64,000 bases of DNA, taken from NCBI GenBank assembly GCA_002716405.1, contig PBBA01000005.1, positions 17,113 to 81,112 of the forward strand. The letters are read 5' to 3'. The notes under the pieces were generated by a model. It saw only the letters and a list, made by a program, of their open reading frames with translations, did not search any database and was not told the DNA's origin. The position numbers were made by a program, and so were the translations under genes. Of the stretch, positions 17,376-25,446 are shown piece by piece (positions within the stretch are counted from its first letter, which is position 1; the number at the start of each line of letters is the position of its first letter). This DNA is from Chloroflexota bacterium (GTDB lineage Bacteria; Chloroflexota; Dehalococcoidia; UBA2979).

Positions 17376-18230
17376 GTGGGAAAATTAGATGGAAAAACTG
17401 CAGTAATTACTGGTGCAAGCAGAGGTATTGGCCAAGCAATAGCTGAGTTGTTCGCTTCAGAAGGTGCATCCGTTATTTGTGCAGCACGTACAATTGCTGA
17501 AGGCGACCATAAAATGCTCGAAGGATCTCTAAATCGCACGGTAGAAAACATTATCAATAGTGGTGGCCAAGCTGCAATGGTCCAAGCAAATGTTTCCGAA
17601 GAGAATGAATGTGTAGATCTTATTGACTCAGCCAATGACATATTTGGCCCGGTCGACATCCTCGTGAACAATGCCGCACTAAATTATTATATCCCCATAG
17701 TAGATTACCCTACGAGCCGCTGGATAAGATCGTTCGCAGTAAATGTGCATGGCCCTTTTATTCTTTCAAAACTTGTATTGCCTGACATGATTGAAAGAAA
17801 TCAAGGTGCAATAGTCAATATTTCCTCTGGTGCAGCAATCGGCCCTGGTAGAGGACCTTATGTAGATCAGACTGTTCATGGAGGAACTATGTATGGTGCA
17901 TCAAAGGCAGCTTTAGAACGTTTCACTCAAGGTCTTGCACAAGAGGTATCTTCATATCAAATAGCGATTTCAGCGCTGTCTCCTTCACAAGTAGTACCTA
18001 CACCGGGGACCGTATTCCATAAGTTAGTAGAAGGTATGGACGATCCCAAAGGGGAGCATCCTGATTTCATGGCGAAAGCTACACTTCTATTAGCAAGTGA
18101 AAATCCCACAAAAGTTAACGGGAGAGTAACTTATAGTCAGCAAATTTTGTCTGAATTTAACTGGATTGCAAATCCGCAAGGCAGAGGTGTTAATCCAGAT
18201 AGCCCTGGTTCAGGCTATGCACAATCATAA
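17376..18230 (+). CDS. Short-chain dehydrogenase/reductase (SDR)
   Basis: A classical NAD(P)-dependent SDR. It shows the GASRGIGQA cofactor loop at residues 14-22, NNAAL, NVHGPF, the catalytic serine in VNISSGAA, and the YGASK pair (Tyr/Lys) at about 168-172. After the SDR core comes an unusual C-terminal tail (LLASENPTKVNGRVTYSQQIL, then GRGVNPDSPGSGYAQS), longer than in simple FabG types. It starts at GTG 17376. Its substrate is unknown; the neighbouring glyoxalase-like and DinB-like genes suggest a shared small-molecule pathway. Confidence 0.9.
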   Translation: MGKLDGKTAVITGASRGIGQAIAELFASEGASVICAARTIAEGDHKMLEGSLNRTVENIINSGGQAAMVQANVSEENECVDLIDSANDIFGPVDILVNNAALNYYIPIVDYPTSRWIRSFAVNVHGPFILSKLVLPDMIERNQGAIVNISSGAAIGPGRGPYVDQTVHGGTMYGASKAALERFTQGLAQEVSSYQIAISALSPSQVVPTPGTVFHKLVEGMDDPKGEHPDFMAKATLLLASENPTKVNGRVTYSQQILSEFNWIANPQGRGVNPDSPGSGYAQS

Positions 18231-18267
18231 GGAAGAATAATAGAGTTACTACGAAAGTGAATATGTA

Positions 18268-19158
18268 ATGAATGACGCACTTAAACGCTTGGGAGAAATC
18301 AAAAAACTTGAAAATCCTTTGTTCATTGGTTCGCTAAGTGGTTTTACTGATTCAACTGGCGCTGCAACCACTGCAATAGATCACCTTATCGACGTATGGA
18401 ATGCACAGCTAATCGCAGAAATTGATTCAGAACACTTCTTTGACTTTACAGTACAACGACCACGTGTAGGTTTTGAAGATGGAAACAGAGTAATTAACTG
18501 GCCTGAAAATAAATTTTACGTTGCACGCCCAGAAGGCGCTAATAGAGATTTCATTCTTCTCTCAGGTGTTGAGCCTCATTTAAGATGGAGGCAATTCTCA
18601 ACATTGATTATAGATTTTGTGGAAGAATTAGGTTCATCTATGAGCATAACTCTTGGAGCACAACCTTCTGGAGTACCTCACACGCGCCCTATGCCGCTTT
18701 CTCTTTCAGCCTCTGACCCATCATTCGAAACACTTTTTGGATTAAAAAGTCCTTCCTCACGCTACCAAGGGCAAACTGGAATAGTTGCGGTTCTAAATCT
18801 AGCACTTCGAGCAAAAGGATGGTTGAACGCATCTCTCTGGGCAATGGTACCTCATTATATTAATGCTGGACCTAATCCAAATGTAGCAATTACCTTAATT
18901 GATCTCATCGATCGAAGTTTCGGTACTAGTACGGATGTAACATCTCTAAAGGAAGAAGCTGAAAGATTTGAGGAACAAATTCTTTCTGTTCTTTCTGCCT
19001 CTGAGGAAGCAGAAGATTATGTACGACATTTAGAACAACAATTCGATAGTAATAGGCCACCATTACCATCGCCCGCACCAATCGAATTACCAGATGCTCA
19101 AGATTTACTAGGTGACCTCGAACAATTCCTTAAAGATCAACGTGCAACTGATCAATAA
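18268..19158 (+). CDS. PAC2 (proteasome assembly chaperone-like) family protein
   Basis: A PAC2-fold protein: LFIGSLSGFTDSTGAA near the N-terminus, YVARPEG, FILLSGVEPHLRW, LGAQPSGVPHTRP and YQGQTGIVAVLNLA. The bacterial members are found mainly in actinobacteria and Chloroflexi-like lineages; their role is unknown, though the fold is shared with archaeal and eukaryotic proteasome chaperones. After the core comes a Glu-rich coiled region and a Pro-rich linker, ending in LPDAQDLLGDLEQFLKDQ, which resembles the acidic amphipathic tail of actinobacterial relatives. No proteasome gene is visible in the window. It sits in the DinB-SDR-GT2 run with 37- and 19-base gaps. Confidence 0.82.
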   Translation: MNDALKRLGEIKKLENPLFIGSLSGFTDSTGAATTAIDHLIDVWNAQLIAEIDSEHFFDFTVQRPRVGFEDGNRVINWPENKFYVARPEGANRDFILLSGVEPHLRWRQFSTLIIDFVEELGSSMSITLGAQPSGVPHTRPMPLSLSASDPSFETLFGLKSPSSRYQGQTGIVAVLNLALRAKGWLNASLWAMVPHYINAGPNPNVAITLIDLIDRSFGTSTDVTSLKEEAERFEEQILSVLSASEEAEDYVRHLEQQFDSNRPPLPSPAPIELPDAQDLLGDLEQFLKDQRATDQ

Positions 19159-19177
19159 CTTATCAATTTGATTTCAA

Positions 19178-19903
19178 GTGAATAAAACACCCAATCTATC
19201 TATAGTAATTCCTGCATATAACGAGGAAAAACGCATCAAAACAACTATAGCTACACTTTTAGAAAATGCACCTAAGTTAAAAATCAAAGAAATACTAATA
19301 GTCGATGATGGGAGCACAGATAAAACAGCAAAAGTTGTTCAAACAAAATTACACCTTGAGAACAACATAAAATTAATTCAGCTAGAGAAAAACCAAGGGA
19401 AAGGTAAAGCATTACGTGAGGGTGTAATACAAGCAACGGGTGAATATATAGGGTGTTTCGATGCTGATCTATCTGCACCAATAGATTCAATACCAAATGC
19501 AGTTAAAATCCTTGAAAATGGCGCTGACTTAGCAATTGGAACTCGCGTAACATTACAAGGTAGAGATCTTAGACAGACACAACCATTAAGAAGAAGATAC
19601 GCGGGGAAAATTTTTGCACTATTACAAAAATTTATTGTAGGGATACCTTACCAAGATACCCAATGTCCCTTTAAATTTTTTACAAAACAGGCAGCGAATA
19701 CTATTTTCCCTAATCTTGTCATTCAACGTTGGTCTGTAGATGTTGAAATACTTGCTCGTGCAGAAAAAAGCAATTTGGAGATTGTAGAGTTACCTATAAT
19801 TTGGCAACATATCGATGATTCGAAAGTAACATTGGGCCCAAGAATATTAATTAATGTAATTTCTGAACTCATAAAGATACGTCGCAACCTAAATAAATTA
19901 TAA
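19178..19903 (+). CDS. Family 2 glycosyltransferase (DPM1/ALG5-like)
   Basis: Inverting GT-A transferase: SIVIPAYNEEKRI at the N-terminus, LIVDDGSTDKTA, QGKGKALREG, the metal-binding CFDADLSAP and QDTQCPFKFF. The 241-residue size without C-terminal membrane helices matches dolichyl- or polyprenyl-phosphate glucose/mannose synthases. It would make a polyprenyl-phosphate sugar on the cytoplasmic face. Such a donor is what the Agl23-like and DUF2298 proteins 6-10 kb downstream would use, but the link is inference. It begins with GTG and is the last gene before the tRNA cluster. Confidence 0.88.
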   Translation: MNKTPNLSIVIPAYNEEKRIKTTIATLLENAPKLKIKEILIVDDGSTDKTAKVVQTKLHLENNIKLIQLEKNQGKGKALREGVIQATGEYIGCFDADLSAPIDSIPNAVKILENGADLAIGTRVTLQGRDLRQTQPLRRRYAGKIFALLQKFIVGIPYQDTQCPFKFFTKQAANTIFPNLVIQRWSVDVEILARAEKSNLEIVELPIIWQHIDDSKVTLGPRILINVISELIKIRRNLNKL

Positions 19904-19921
19904 GATATAAGGCAATCTCGA

Positions 19922-19949
19922 TTGATCTGTCCGTTTTGATTGCTAAACT
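19922..19949 (+). promoter_or_regulatory. Candidate promoter of the tRNA-Trp cluster
   Basis: TTGATC and TAAACT are separated by 16 bases, and the -10-like box lies about ten bases before the mature tRNA-Trp 5' end. Both boxes deviate from consensus, so this is tentative. Confidence 0.3.
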
Positions 19950-19959
19950 AGTTTGCCGA

Positions 19960-20035
19960 AGGAGTGTAGCTCAGCTGGCAGAGCATCGGTCTCCAAAACC
20001 GAGGGCCGGGGGTTCGAATCCCTCCACTCCTGCCA
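19960..20035 (+). tRNA. tRNA-Trp(CCA)
   Basis: Acceptor AGGAGTG pairs with CACTCCT; anticodon stem TCGGT/ACCGA, anticodon CCA; T-arm GGGGTTCGAATCCCT; discriminator G; encoded CCA. Length 76. First of four tRNAs. Confidence 0.97.
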
Positions 20036-20038
20036 CAT

Positions 20039-20125
20039 GCCCAGGTGGTGGAATTGGCAGACACGCTGTCTTGAGGGGGCAGTGCCCATTAGGGCGTATG
20101 AGTTCGAATCTCATCCTGGGCACCA
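20039..20125 (+). tRNA. tRNA-Leu(GAG)
   Basis: Acceptor GCCCAGG pairs with CCTGGGC; anticodon stem and loop CTGTC TTGAGGG GGCAG give GAG; a long variable arm (GTGCCCATTAGGGCGT) marks a class II tRNA; discriminator A; encoded CCA. It is separated from tRNA-Trp by three bases. Confidence 0.96.
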
Positions 20126-20178
20126 ACACTTAGTTGGAAATAATGCTGGTGTATTGTATATAAGTAGTAGAGCATAAT

Positions 20179-20253
20179 GCGGGAGTAGCTCAGGGGTAGA
20201 GCGCAACCTTGCCAAGGTTGATGTCGAGGGTTCGAATCCCTTCTCCCGCTCCA
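20179..20253 (+). tRNA. tRNA-Gly(GCC)
   Basis: Acceptor GCGGGAG pairs with CTCCCGC; anticodon arm CAACC TTGCCAA GGTTG gives GCC; T-arm GGGTTCGAATCCC; discriminator T; encoded CCA. Length 75. Confidence 0.97.
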
Positions 20254-20475
20254 TAAAATATCCATTACATAAACTTATTTCGCTCTCCCTGCTCGATATA
20301 AAAAATAAAAAGAAGATATAGTTCGGTTAGCTTTGAAAAATGCATTTCCCTGCAAAATATAGATAAAATTGAAAAATATAAGAGCAATTCTTAATATTCC
20401 ACAAAATTCACGATAATATCTTAGAGATTTGCTTGTTTCATAACTTAGCTCGATGCACAATCAATTCTCATGATC
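20254..20475. other. AT-rich gap inside the tRNA cluster
   Basis: These 222 bases hold no convincing gene. The 61-codon minus-strand ORF (20275-20460) is low-complexity, Phe/Tyr/Ile-rich, with no ribosome site, and reads like translated AT-rich spacer. It separates tRNA-Gly from tRNA-Cys, so the latter may have its own promoter. Confidence 0.5.
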
Positions 20476-20549
<74 letters not shown>

Positions 20550-20575
20550 AATATTTAGACTAATACCTTGTATAC

Positions 20576-22513
20576 TCAAATTATTGATTGAGCAGTATCT
20601 ACACGTGATTCACGAACTATGGCATTAGGTGCAATTTCAGTACATGCACCACATCGTATACAAGCTTCATCATCTATAGAGCGATTACCTACTTCGCCTC
20701 TAAACGCATTGACTGGACATATAGTCACAGCATCTTCAATTCGTCTGTCGGCAGTGTTAGTTATACGGAATTGGGTCATGGCTGGAATTGTCAAAGTAGA
20801 ATCTTTTCGATCAACCACTAATGCATCATATTCATGCCTGAAATGTTGCAACAGATTACGCATTGGCTTAGGACTAAATTGACCATGAACACAATTCGAG
20901 TGTTGCAATGTATCATCAATCATCTTGAGATTGAATTCGTCTTCTCTTCGCCCATTACCTGCCATAATTCTACGGAAAATTTCGGTCATACGTTGATTAC
21001 CACCATGGCATGTTGTACAACGACCACAAGACTCTTCTTCAACGAATTCAGAAATATATTCATTAAGAATGATTAAATGTGTCCTATCAGATACCCAAAC
21101 AATGCCACCAGAACCCATCATGGCATCATAAGGAACAAAGGAAGAATTTTCCAAAGTCAAGTTAGGAAGAGCTGATGCCGGGACTAAACTTCCTAAAGGT
21201 CCTCCAGATTGTATAGCTACAAGTTTTTCTCCTGGATTGACCCCGCCGCAAGATTCTAAAACATCTTTCATAGGTGTTCCAAAAGGCAATTCCATAAAGC
21301 CTGTATAAGGGATATCACCAGAGAATGAAAATAATCTAGTCCCACGCATAGCTTCTGTACCATATTCTTTATACCAAGAGCTTCCATTTTGAAGCACTAA
21401 AGGTACATGTGAGAATGTTTCAACATTATTTACATTAGAAGGCTTCATGAATACTCCAGCTTGTGCAGGAAAAGGAGGTCGAATTCGAGGTTGTCCACGT
21501 TGTCCTTGAATAGATGAAAGAAGACCTGTTTCTTCTCCACAAACATAGGAGCCTGCCCCACGAACAACTTCTAATTGGAATGAAAATTGACTCCCCAAAA
21601 TATTACTACCAAGTAGCCCTTTTTCTTCTGCTTGTTTAATAGCATTTCTCACTCGCTCTACACCAAGTGGATATTCATCACGAATATAAATAAATCCTCG
21701 CTGTGAACCTGTGGCATATGCCGCTATAGCCATACCTTCAAGCAATAAATGAGGGTCACCTTCCAGAATAACTCTGTTAACCCATGCACCTGGATCTCCT
21801 TCATCAGCGTTACAAACCATATAATGTTCAGAATCAGACGCACCTGCCAAAAAATTCCATTTCATTCCAGCGGGGAATCCTCCACCACCTCTACCACCCA
21901 AACCACCATCAAGTAGCTCTTGTCTAACATCATCTGGAGTCATACCACGATATAAAATTCGTGCAAATGAAGACCATCCACGAGTTCCAATGTAATGATC
22001 AATAGAGTCAGGGTTAGTAAAACCAATTCTTTTGATTAAACGTCGCTCACCAGGTTCATTCTTAAAAAATGTATGTTCACGTAAATTCACCAGAGAAGAA
22101 TGATCCCCTGATAACAACCCAATACCTAAATGTAATGCAGCGCCTGAACGGTTAATAGCTTCATCAATAATATCGGGAATATTACCTAACTTTACTGGAC
22201 CATAGACAATACTTGTTCCGTCAGGCCATGTAATAGTAACTAAAGGATTCAACCATTGCATTCCATAGCCATGATTTTGACTTACATCTAAAACTGCATT
22301 ACGCTCAGCGACAAGTTTGACTAATTCACGCTTAATTGCTAATGCACCGTTAGCGAGAGAAGATGTATCTATCGCCACATCAATACGTGGACGAATAGGA
22401 TTACGCCATTCACTATATACTAAGTCAGCGTTCTCCCTAATATTAGTATAGGAATCTTCAATATTGAGTGTCTCAGAATGCAGTTTCGTGTCCTTCCTCG
22501 ATATATTCGCCAT
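20576..22513 (-). CDS. NuoF/FdsB-like NADH-binding flavoprotein with C-terminal ferredoxin domain
   Basis: NADH- and FMN-binding subunit of a complex-I- or formate-dehydrogenase-like enzyme. Order: residues 40-140 are a thioredoxin-like domain with no cysteines, so no 2Fe-2S cluster. The FMN loop GGRGGGGFPAGMKW, NADEGDPGAW and the NADH loop GAGSYVCGEETGLL follow. Next comes the N3-type 4Fe-4S site ESCGRCTTC with SNCVHG. The C-terminal tail has ICPVNAF and CIRCGACTEIAP, which supplies ligands for one 4Fe-4S cluster of a ferredoxin fold rather than two. Its start overlaps NuoE by 41 bases and lacks a clear ribosome site. No NuoG- or FdsA-type catalytic subunit is near. Confidence 0.87.
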   Translation of the reverse strand: MANISRKDTKLHSETLNIEDSYTNIRENADLVYSEWRNPIRPRIDVAIDTSSLANGALAIKRELVKLVAERNAVLDVSQNHGYGMQWLNPLVTITWPDGTSIVYGPVKLGNIPDIIDEAINRSGAALHLGIGLLSGDHSSLVNLREHTFFKNEPGERRLIKRIGFTNPDSIDHYIGTRGWSSFARILYRGMTPDDVRQELLDGGLGGRGGGGFPAGMKWNFLAGASDSEHYMVCNADEGDPGAWVNRVILEGDPHLLLEGMAIAAYATGSQRGFIYIRDEYPLGVERVRNAIKQAEEKGLLGSNILGSQFSFQLEVVRGAGSYVCGEETGLLSSIQGQRGQPRIRPPFPAQAGVFMKPSNVNNVETFSHVPLVLQNGSSWYKEYGTEAMRGTRLFSFSGDIPYTGFMELPFGTPMKDVLESCGGVNPGEKLVAIQSGGPLGSLVPASALPNLTLENSSFVPYDAMMGSGGIVWVSDRTHLIILNEYISEFVEEESCGRCTTCHGGNQRMTEIFRRIMAGNGRREDEFNLKMIDDTLQHSNCVHGQFSPKPMRNLLQHFRHEYDALVVDRKDSTLTIPAMTQFRITNTADRRIEDAVTICPVNAFRGEVGNRSIDDEACIRCGACTEIAPNAIVRESRVDTAQSII

Positions 22514-23000
22514 TACTTATAGCGCGAGCCAACTCTATAGCCTTTGTTACCGATAATTTACCAACAACGTCTCGTTTATGTTCGATCTGTTTTTCAATCC
22601 AAATAAGTGGAGCAAGTTCACAGGCACCATTACATTGACCATTAATCATCTCAACTTGATTATCATTAGTTCTATCACCAAGTTCTTTGAGATCGAAAAC
22701 AGCCAACATCGCATCACGAATACCATTGGAATTCTCTAATCGACATGCTGGACCAGAACACCACCTGATAGTAGTTGATGCAGGAGGATCAAATCGGTAT
22801 TCATCATAAAATGATGCAGCACCGTATACGTGAGAAGGAAACATTTTCAGATGTTCGGCTATTACTTCAAGTGCTTCGTTAGATAAATAACCATATCTAT
22901 GTTGAACACGATGAAGAGCATCAAGTAATTTGCCATCATCTGGTTCAAGGTCAGATATTAGTGATCGAATTTCCGCTCGTGCTTCTGTCTCTAAAGGCAT
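22473..23000 (-). CDS. NuoE/FdsG-like 2Fe-2S thioredoxin-fold subunit
   Basis: The 24-kDa-type partner of NuoF. Helical N-terminus with HRVQHRYGYLSNEALEVIAEHL, VYGAASFYDEY, and four cluster cysteines in WCSGPACRLENS and GQCNGACELAP, the typical pattern for the N1a-type 2Fe-2S cluster. It transfers electrons between the flavoprotein and a partner. The pair is isolated: upstream is the FAD oxidoreductase across a 94-base gap and downstream is tRNA-Cys. It probably belongs to a separate soluble dehydrogenase or hydrogenase-type complex, or serves a distant catalytic subunit. Confidence 0.92.
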   Translation of the reverse strand: MPLETEARAEIRSLISDLEPDDGKLLDALHRVQHRYGYLSNEALEVIAEHLKMFPSHVYGAASFYDEYRFDPPASTTIRWCSGPACRLENSNGIRDAMLAVFDLKELGDRTNDNQVEMINGQCNGACELAPLIWIEKQIEHKRDVVGKLSVTKAIELARAISNGEYIEEGHETAF

Positions 23001-23094
23001 GTGACCACCCTACTGCAATAGAAATTTAGCGTCATCTAATCTGTTCTCAGATACTTCGAAATATAAACATTCATAGTGATCTGTTCAAGAATAT

Positions 23095-24423
23095 TTAATT
23101 TACCTGTTCATTTATTAGTGAGGCGACTCGTTGTCCCATACGTATAGAATAGTTTTGTCCGCGATCTTCAGGATATATTTGGGTAGTATTTGCAAGATAC
23201 AATCCATGAACCGGACTATGGTGTGACACAATATCTCTATGGTATAAGGAATGAACAATTGGCTGTCCGGCACGATCAACAAAAAGCCATTTTTCCAGAA
23301 TCCAATCACGGGAAAATTCCACATTAATTCTTTTGATATAGGGAACATATGTCTCTAGAAGTTCATCAGGAGATAAGTCTAATATTGGATCTTGAGGATC
23401 AGTATAATTTGAAAAATATACTATATGTTTACCATCATAATCTTGGTGAGGGACAAAATTGGTGTGTTCAACGGTGACTACAAAAGGACAATCTTTGTCC
23501 GTCATTGTCATCCAATAATATGCAGATAAAGGTCTATCTAAAACTAGAACTAAAACACTAGCCCATTGATATTGTATACGATTCAGTTTTGCAAAGTAGT
23601 CAGGGTCTAGAGAAGCTAACTCAGGTACAAGTTTTGCGAAAACCCCTGAAGGAATTGTGGCAATGACAGCATCCGCAGCAATATTTACCAATTTACCTCC
23701 TTCTATGGTACTCACCCCTGTGACTTTTCCTTCGTCAATCAAAATATTATTGACAGACATCGATGTTTTTATCTCACCACCTGAAGAAATAATCTTATTA
23801 GCAAGTCTTTCAACTAACCGACCAAAAGACCCCCTTAAATAGCCTAGTTGTTCTCCTCCAAAAATCCCTGAATCTCTAGAAGCAAAACGCAAATATATCT
23901 TTCCCCAAAACCATGCCATCGATACGTTTGAGGCGTGCGCGCCAAATTTTGCACTTAACAAGGGCTCCCATACTTTTTCATAGCCATCACGTCCGACCTT
24001 TGAAATAATCCAGTCTTGCGCTTTAATACCTTCATATTTGTGCCAATTAGAATTTTTACGTAACCACAAAGCGGCTAAACCTAATCTGATTCTTGTAATA
24101 AAAGAAACTTGATCAAATCTCAGTAGATCAAAAGGGCTAGCAAATGGATAAATTTTATTATCGGTATTTATTGCAGTACTAGAATCATGCCAAATAAGAT
24201 CGTCACCTAAACCTAATTCGTTAATTAATTCGATAATTGTGACATCAGATTTAAAAAGATGGTGATAGAAGCTTTCAATTTGCTGTCCGCCAATTTCAAA
24301 GGTACGAACTTGTCCACCTAATATTGAACCAGCTTCAATGATAGTAACTTCATGATTAGATTTAATTAACTCATAACCTGCAGCAAGTCCAGCAACACCA
24401 CCGCCGACAATCAATACTTTCAT
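23095..24423 (-). CDS. FAD-dependent NAD(P)-binding oxidoreductase (amine-oxidase/UGM-like)
   Basis: A flavoprotein with an N-terminal GGGVAGLAAGYEL dinucleotide fold, GGQVRTFEIGG, and a C-terminal NTTQIYPEDRGQNYSIRMGQ FAD segment. Between them are helical insertions with WEPLLSAKFG, as in protoporphyrinogen-oxidase and UDP-galactopyranose-mutase-like groups. It overlaps the flippase gene by one base and is the last gene of the glycan-type run. Members of this group that neighbour flippases and glycosyltransferases are thought to act on sugars or polyprenols, but the actual reaction is unknown. It is not a certain mutase, because the diagnostic UGM residues are not evident. Confidence 0.85.
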   Translation of the reverse strand: MKVLIVGGGVAGLAAGYELIKSNHEVTIIEAGSILGGQVRTFEIGGQQIESFYHHLFKSDVTIIELINELGLGDDLIWHDSSTAINTDNKIYPFASPFDLLRFDQVSFITRIRLGLAALWLRKNSNWHKYEGIKAQDWIISKVGRDGYEKVWEPLLSAKFGAHASNVSMAWFWGKIYLRFASRDSGIFGGEQLGYLRGSFGRLVERLANKIISSGGEIKTSMSVNNILIDEGKVTGVSTIEGGKLVNIAADAVIATIPSGVFAKLVPELASLDPDYFAKLNRIQYQWASVLVLVLDRPLSAYYWMTMTDKDCPFVVTVEHTNFVPHQDYDGKHIVYFSNYTDPQDPILDLSPDELLETYVPYIKRINVEFSRDWILEKWLFVDRAGQPIVHSLYHRDIVSHHSPVHGLYLANTTQIYPEDRGQNYSIRMGQRVASLINEQVN

Positions 24424-25427
24424 TAAGAGCTACGTCCATTTCTTAAAAAATTCCATTTCGATGTTCCAATGATTTGTGACGATGCTTCCAATCGCCAGAA
24501 CAGGATTAACCCTATAAGGGTCACTGGAAGTAGCACAAATATATGCACTGTAATAATAAACGCAACAGCAGTGGCGCTACCAATACCCAGTAAAATGAGC
24601 ATTTCACTTCCAAAAAATTCAAATGGACCTACTCCTCCAGAAGTACTAGGAGCGACCATGGCTAAATTCGCAGCACTTACGACACCTAAATATGTTAGAG
24701 GATGGATCGATAAACCAAATGACAAACCAACAAACCAAAAGGCAATTGCTTCTAATGCCCACGATAGAAAAGACAGTGAAATGATACTGACAAAACCTTT
24801 CAGCTTTCGCAAAGCCAATAATCCAGTAATAAAATTACTTAACCATTGTCGCAAATAAGGTCGGAATTTATTAGGAGTAAACGACAATATAACATGCATT
24901 TTTTTTCGAACAAGGCTAGCTTTGAGCGCTAAAAGTGCTATGAAAAATGTACCTAATGTAAATCCAATACCGGCAACAATTGCTAATGGCTGTAGTATCG
25001 AACTATTCCCCAAGGTGGCTATGATAATGGTCAGGAAAATTGCCAAAACTAATCCATCAAATAAACGCTCAATTACAATAGTTCCCATAACTTGCATTTT
25101 GGGTGTGGCATAGCGTTTCTCAATTATGATTGCACGTAAAATTTCTCCAAGTCGAATAGGAAGTAAATTATTAGTAGCATAGCCAATCATAATAATTGAC
25201 ATTGATTCAGAGAAAGAAATATCAATAGAATTTTTCAATAGTGAAGACCATCTTAAAGCGCGCAAAATTAAAGCGAACATATATGGCACCATCGCCGCAC
25301 ATATCCACAAAATTTGAATCGAACTAATTACTTCTATCAATTGAATAAAATCGATGTCTCTGAGTAATAAGATCAGAAAAAAAGTACTTACAATAATACC
25401 TGTTAAGAAACGTACTTTATTTCCCAT
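24423..25427 (-). CDS. Flippase-like membrane protein (lysylphosphatidylglycerol synthase TM family, UPF0104)
   Basis: An integral membrane protein with about eight hydrophobic segments. LRALRWSSLLKN after the second helix, MIGYATNNLLPIRLGEILRAIII and VAPSTSGGVGPFE are hallmarks of the LPG-synthase-type/AglD-like flippase family. It would move a lipid-linked sugar or phospholipid across the cytoplasmic membrane. It overlaps the FAD oxidoreductase start/stop by a base and follows the Agl23-like gene by about 20 bases, so the genes are transcribed together. No catalytic aminoacyl domain is fused, so it is a transport-type member. Confidence 0.9.
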   Translation of the reverse strand: MGNKVRFLTGIIVSTFFLILLLRDIDFIQLIEVISSIQILWICAAMVPYMFALILRALRWSSLLKNSIDISFSESMSIIMIGYATNNLLPIRLGEILRAIIIEKRYATPKMQVMGTIVIERLFDGLVLAIFLTIIIATLGNSSILQPLAIVAGIGFTLGTFFIALLALKASLVRKKMHVILSFTPNKFRPYLRQWLSNFITGLLALRKLKGFVSIISLSFLSWALEAIAFWFVGLSFGLSIHPLTYLGVVSAANLAMVAPSTSGGVGPFEFFGSEMLILLGIGSATAVAFIITVHIFVLLPVTLIGLILFWRLEASSQIIGTSKWNFLRNGRSS

Positions 25428-25446
25428 AACAACCTATCTATGTCTA

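Noticed and set aside
19936-20177. Two ORFs (65 and 74 codons) across tRNA-Trp/Leu
   Set aside because: Spurious translation of tRNA sequence.
20275-20460. 61-codon minus ORF in the tRNA gap
   Set aside because: Low-complexity hydrophobic/aromatic composition, no ribosome site, nothing recognisable.
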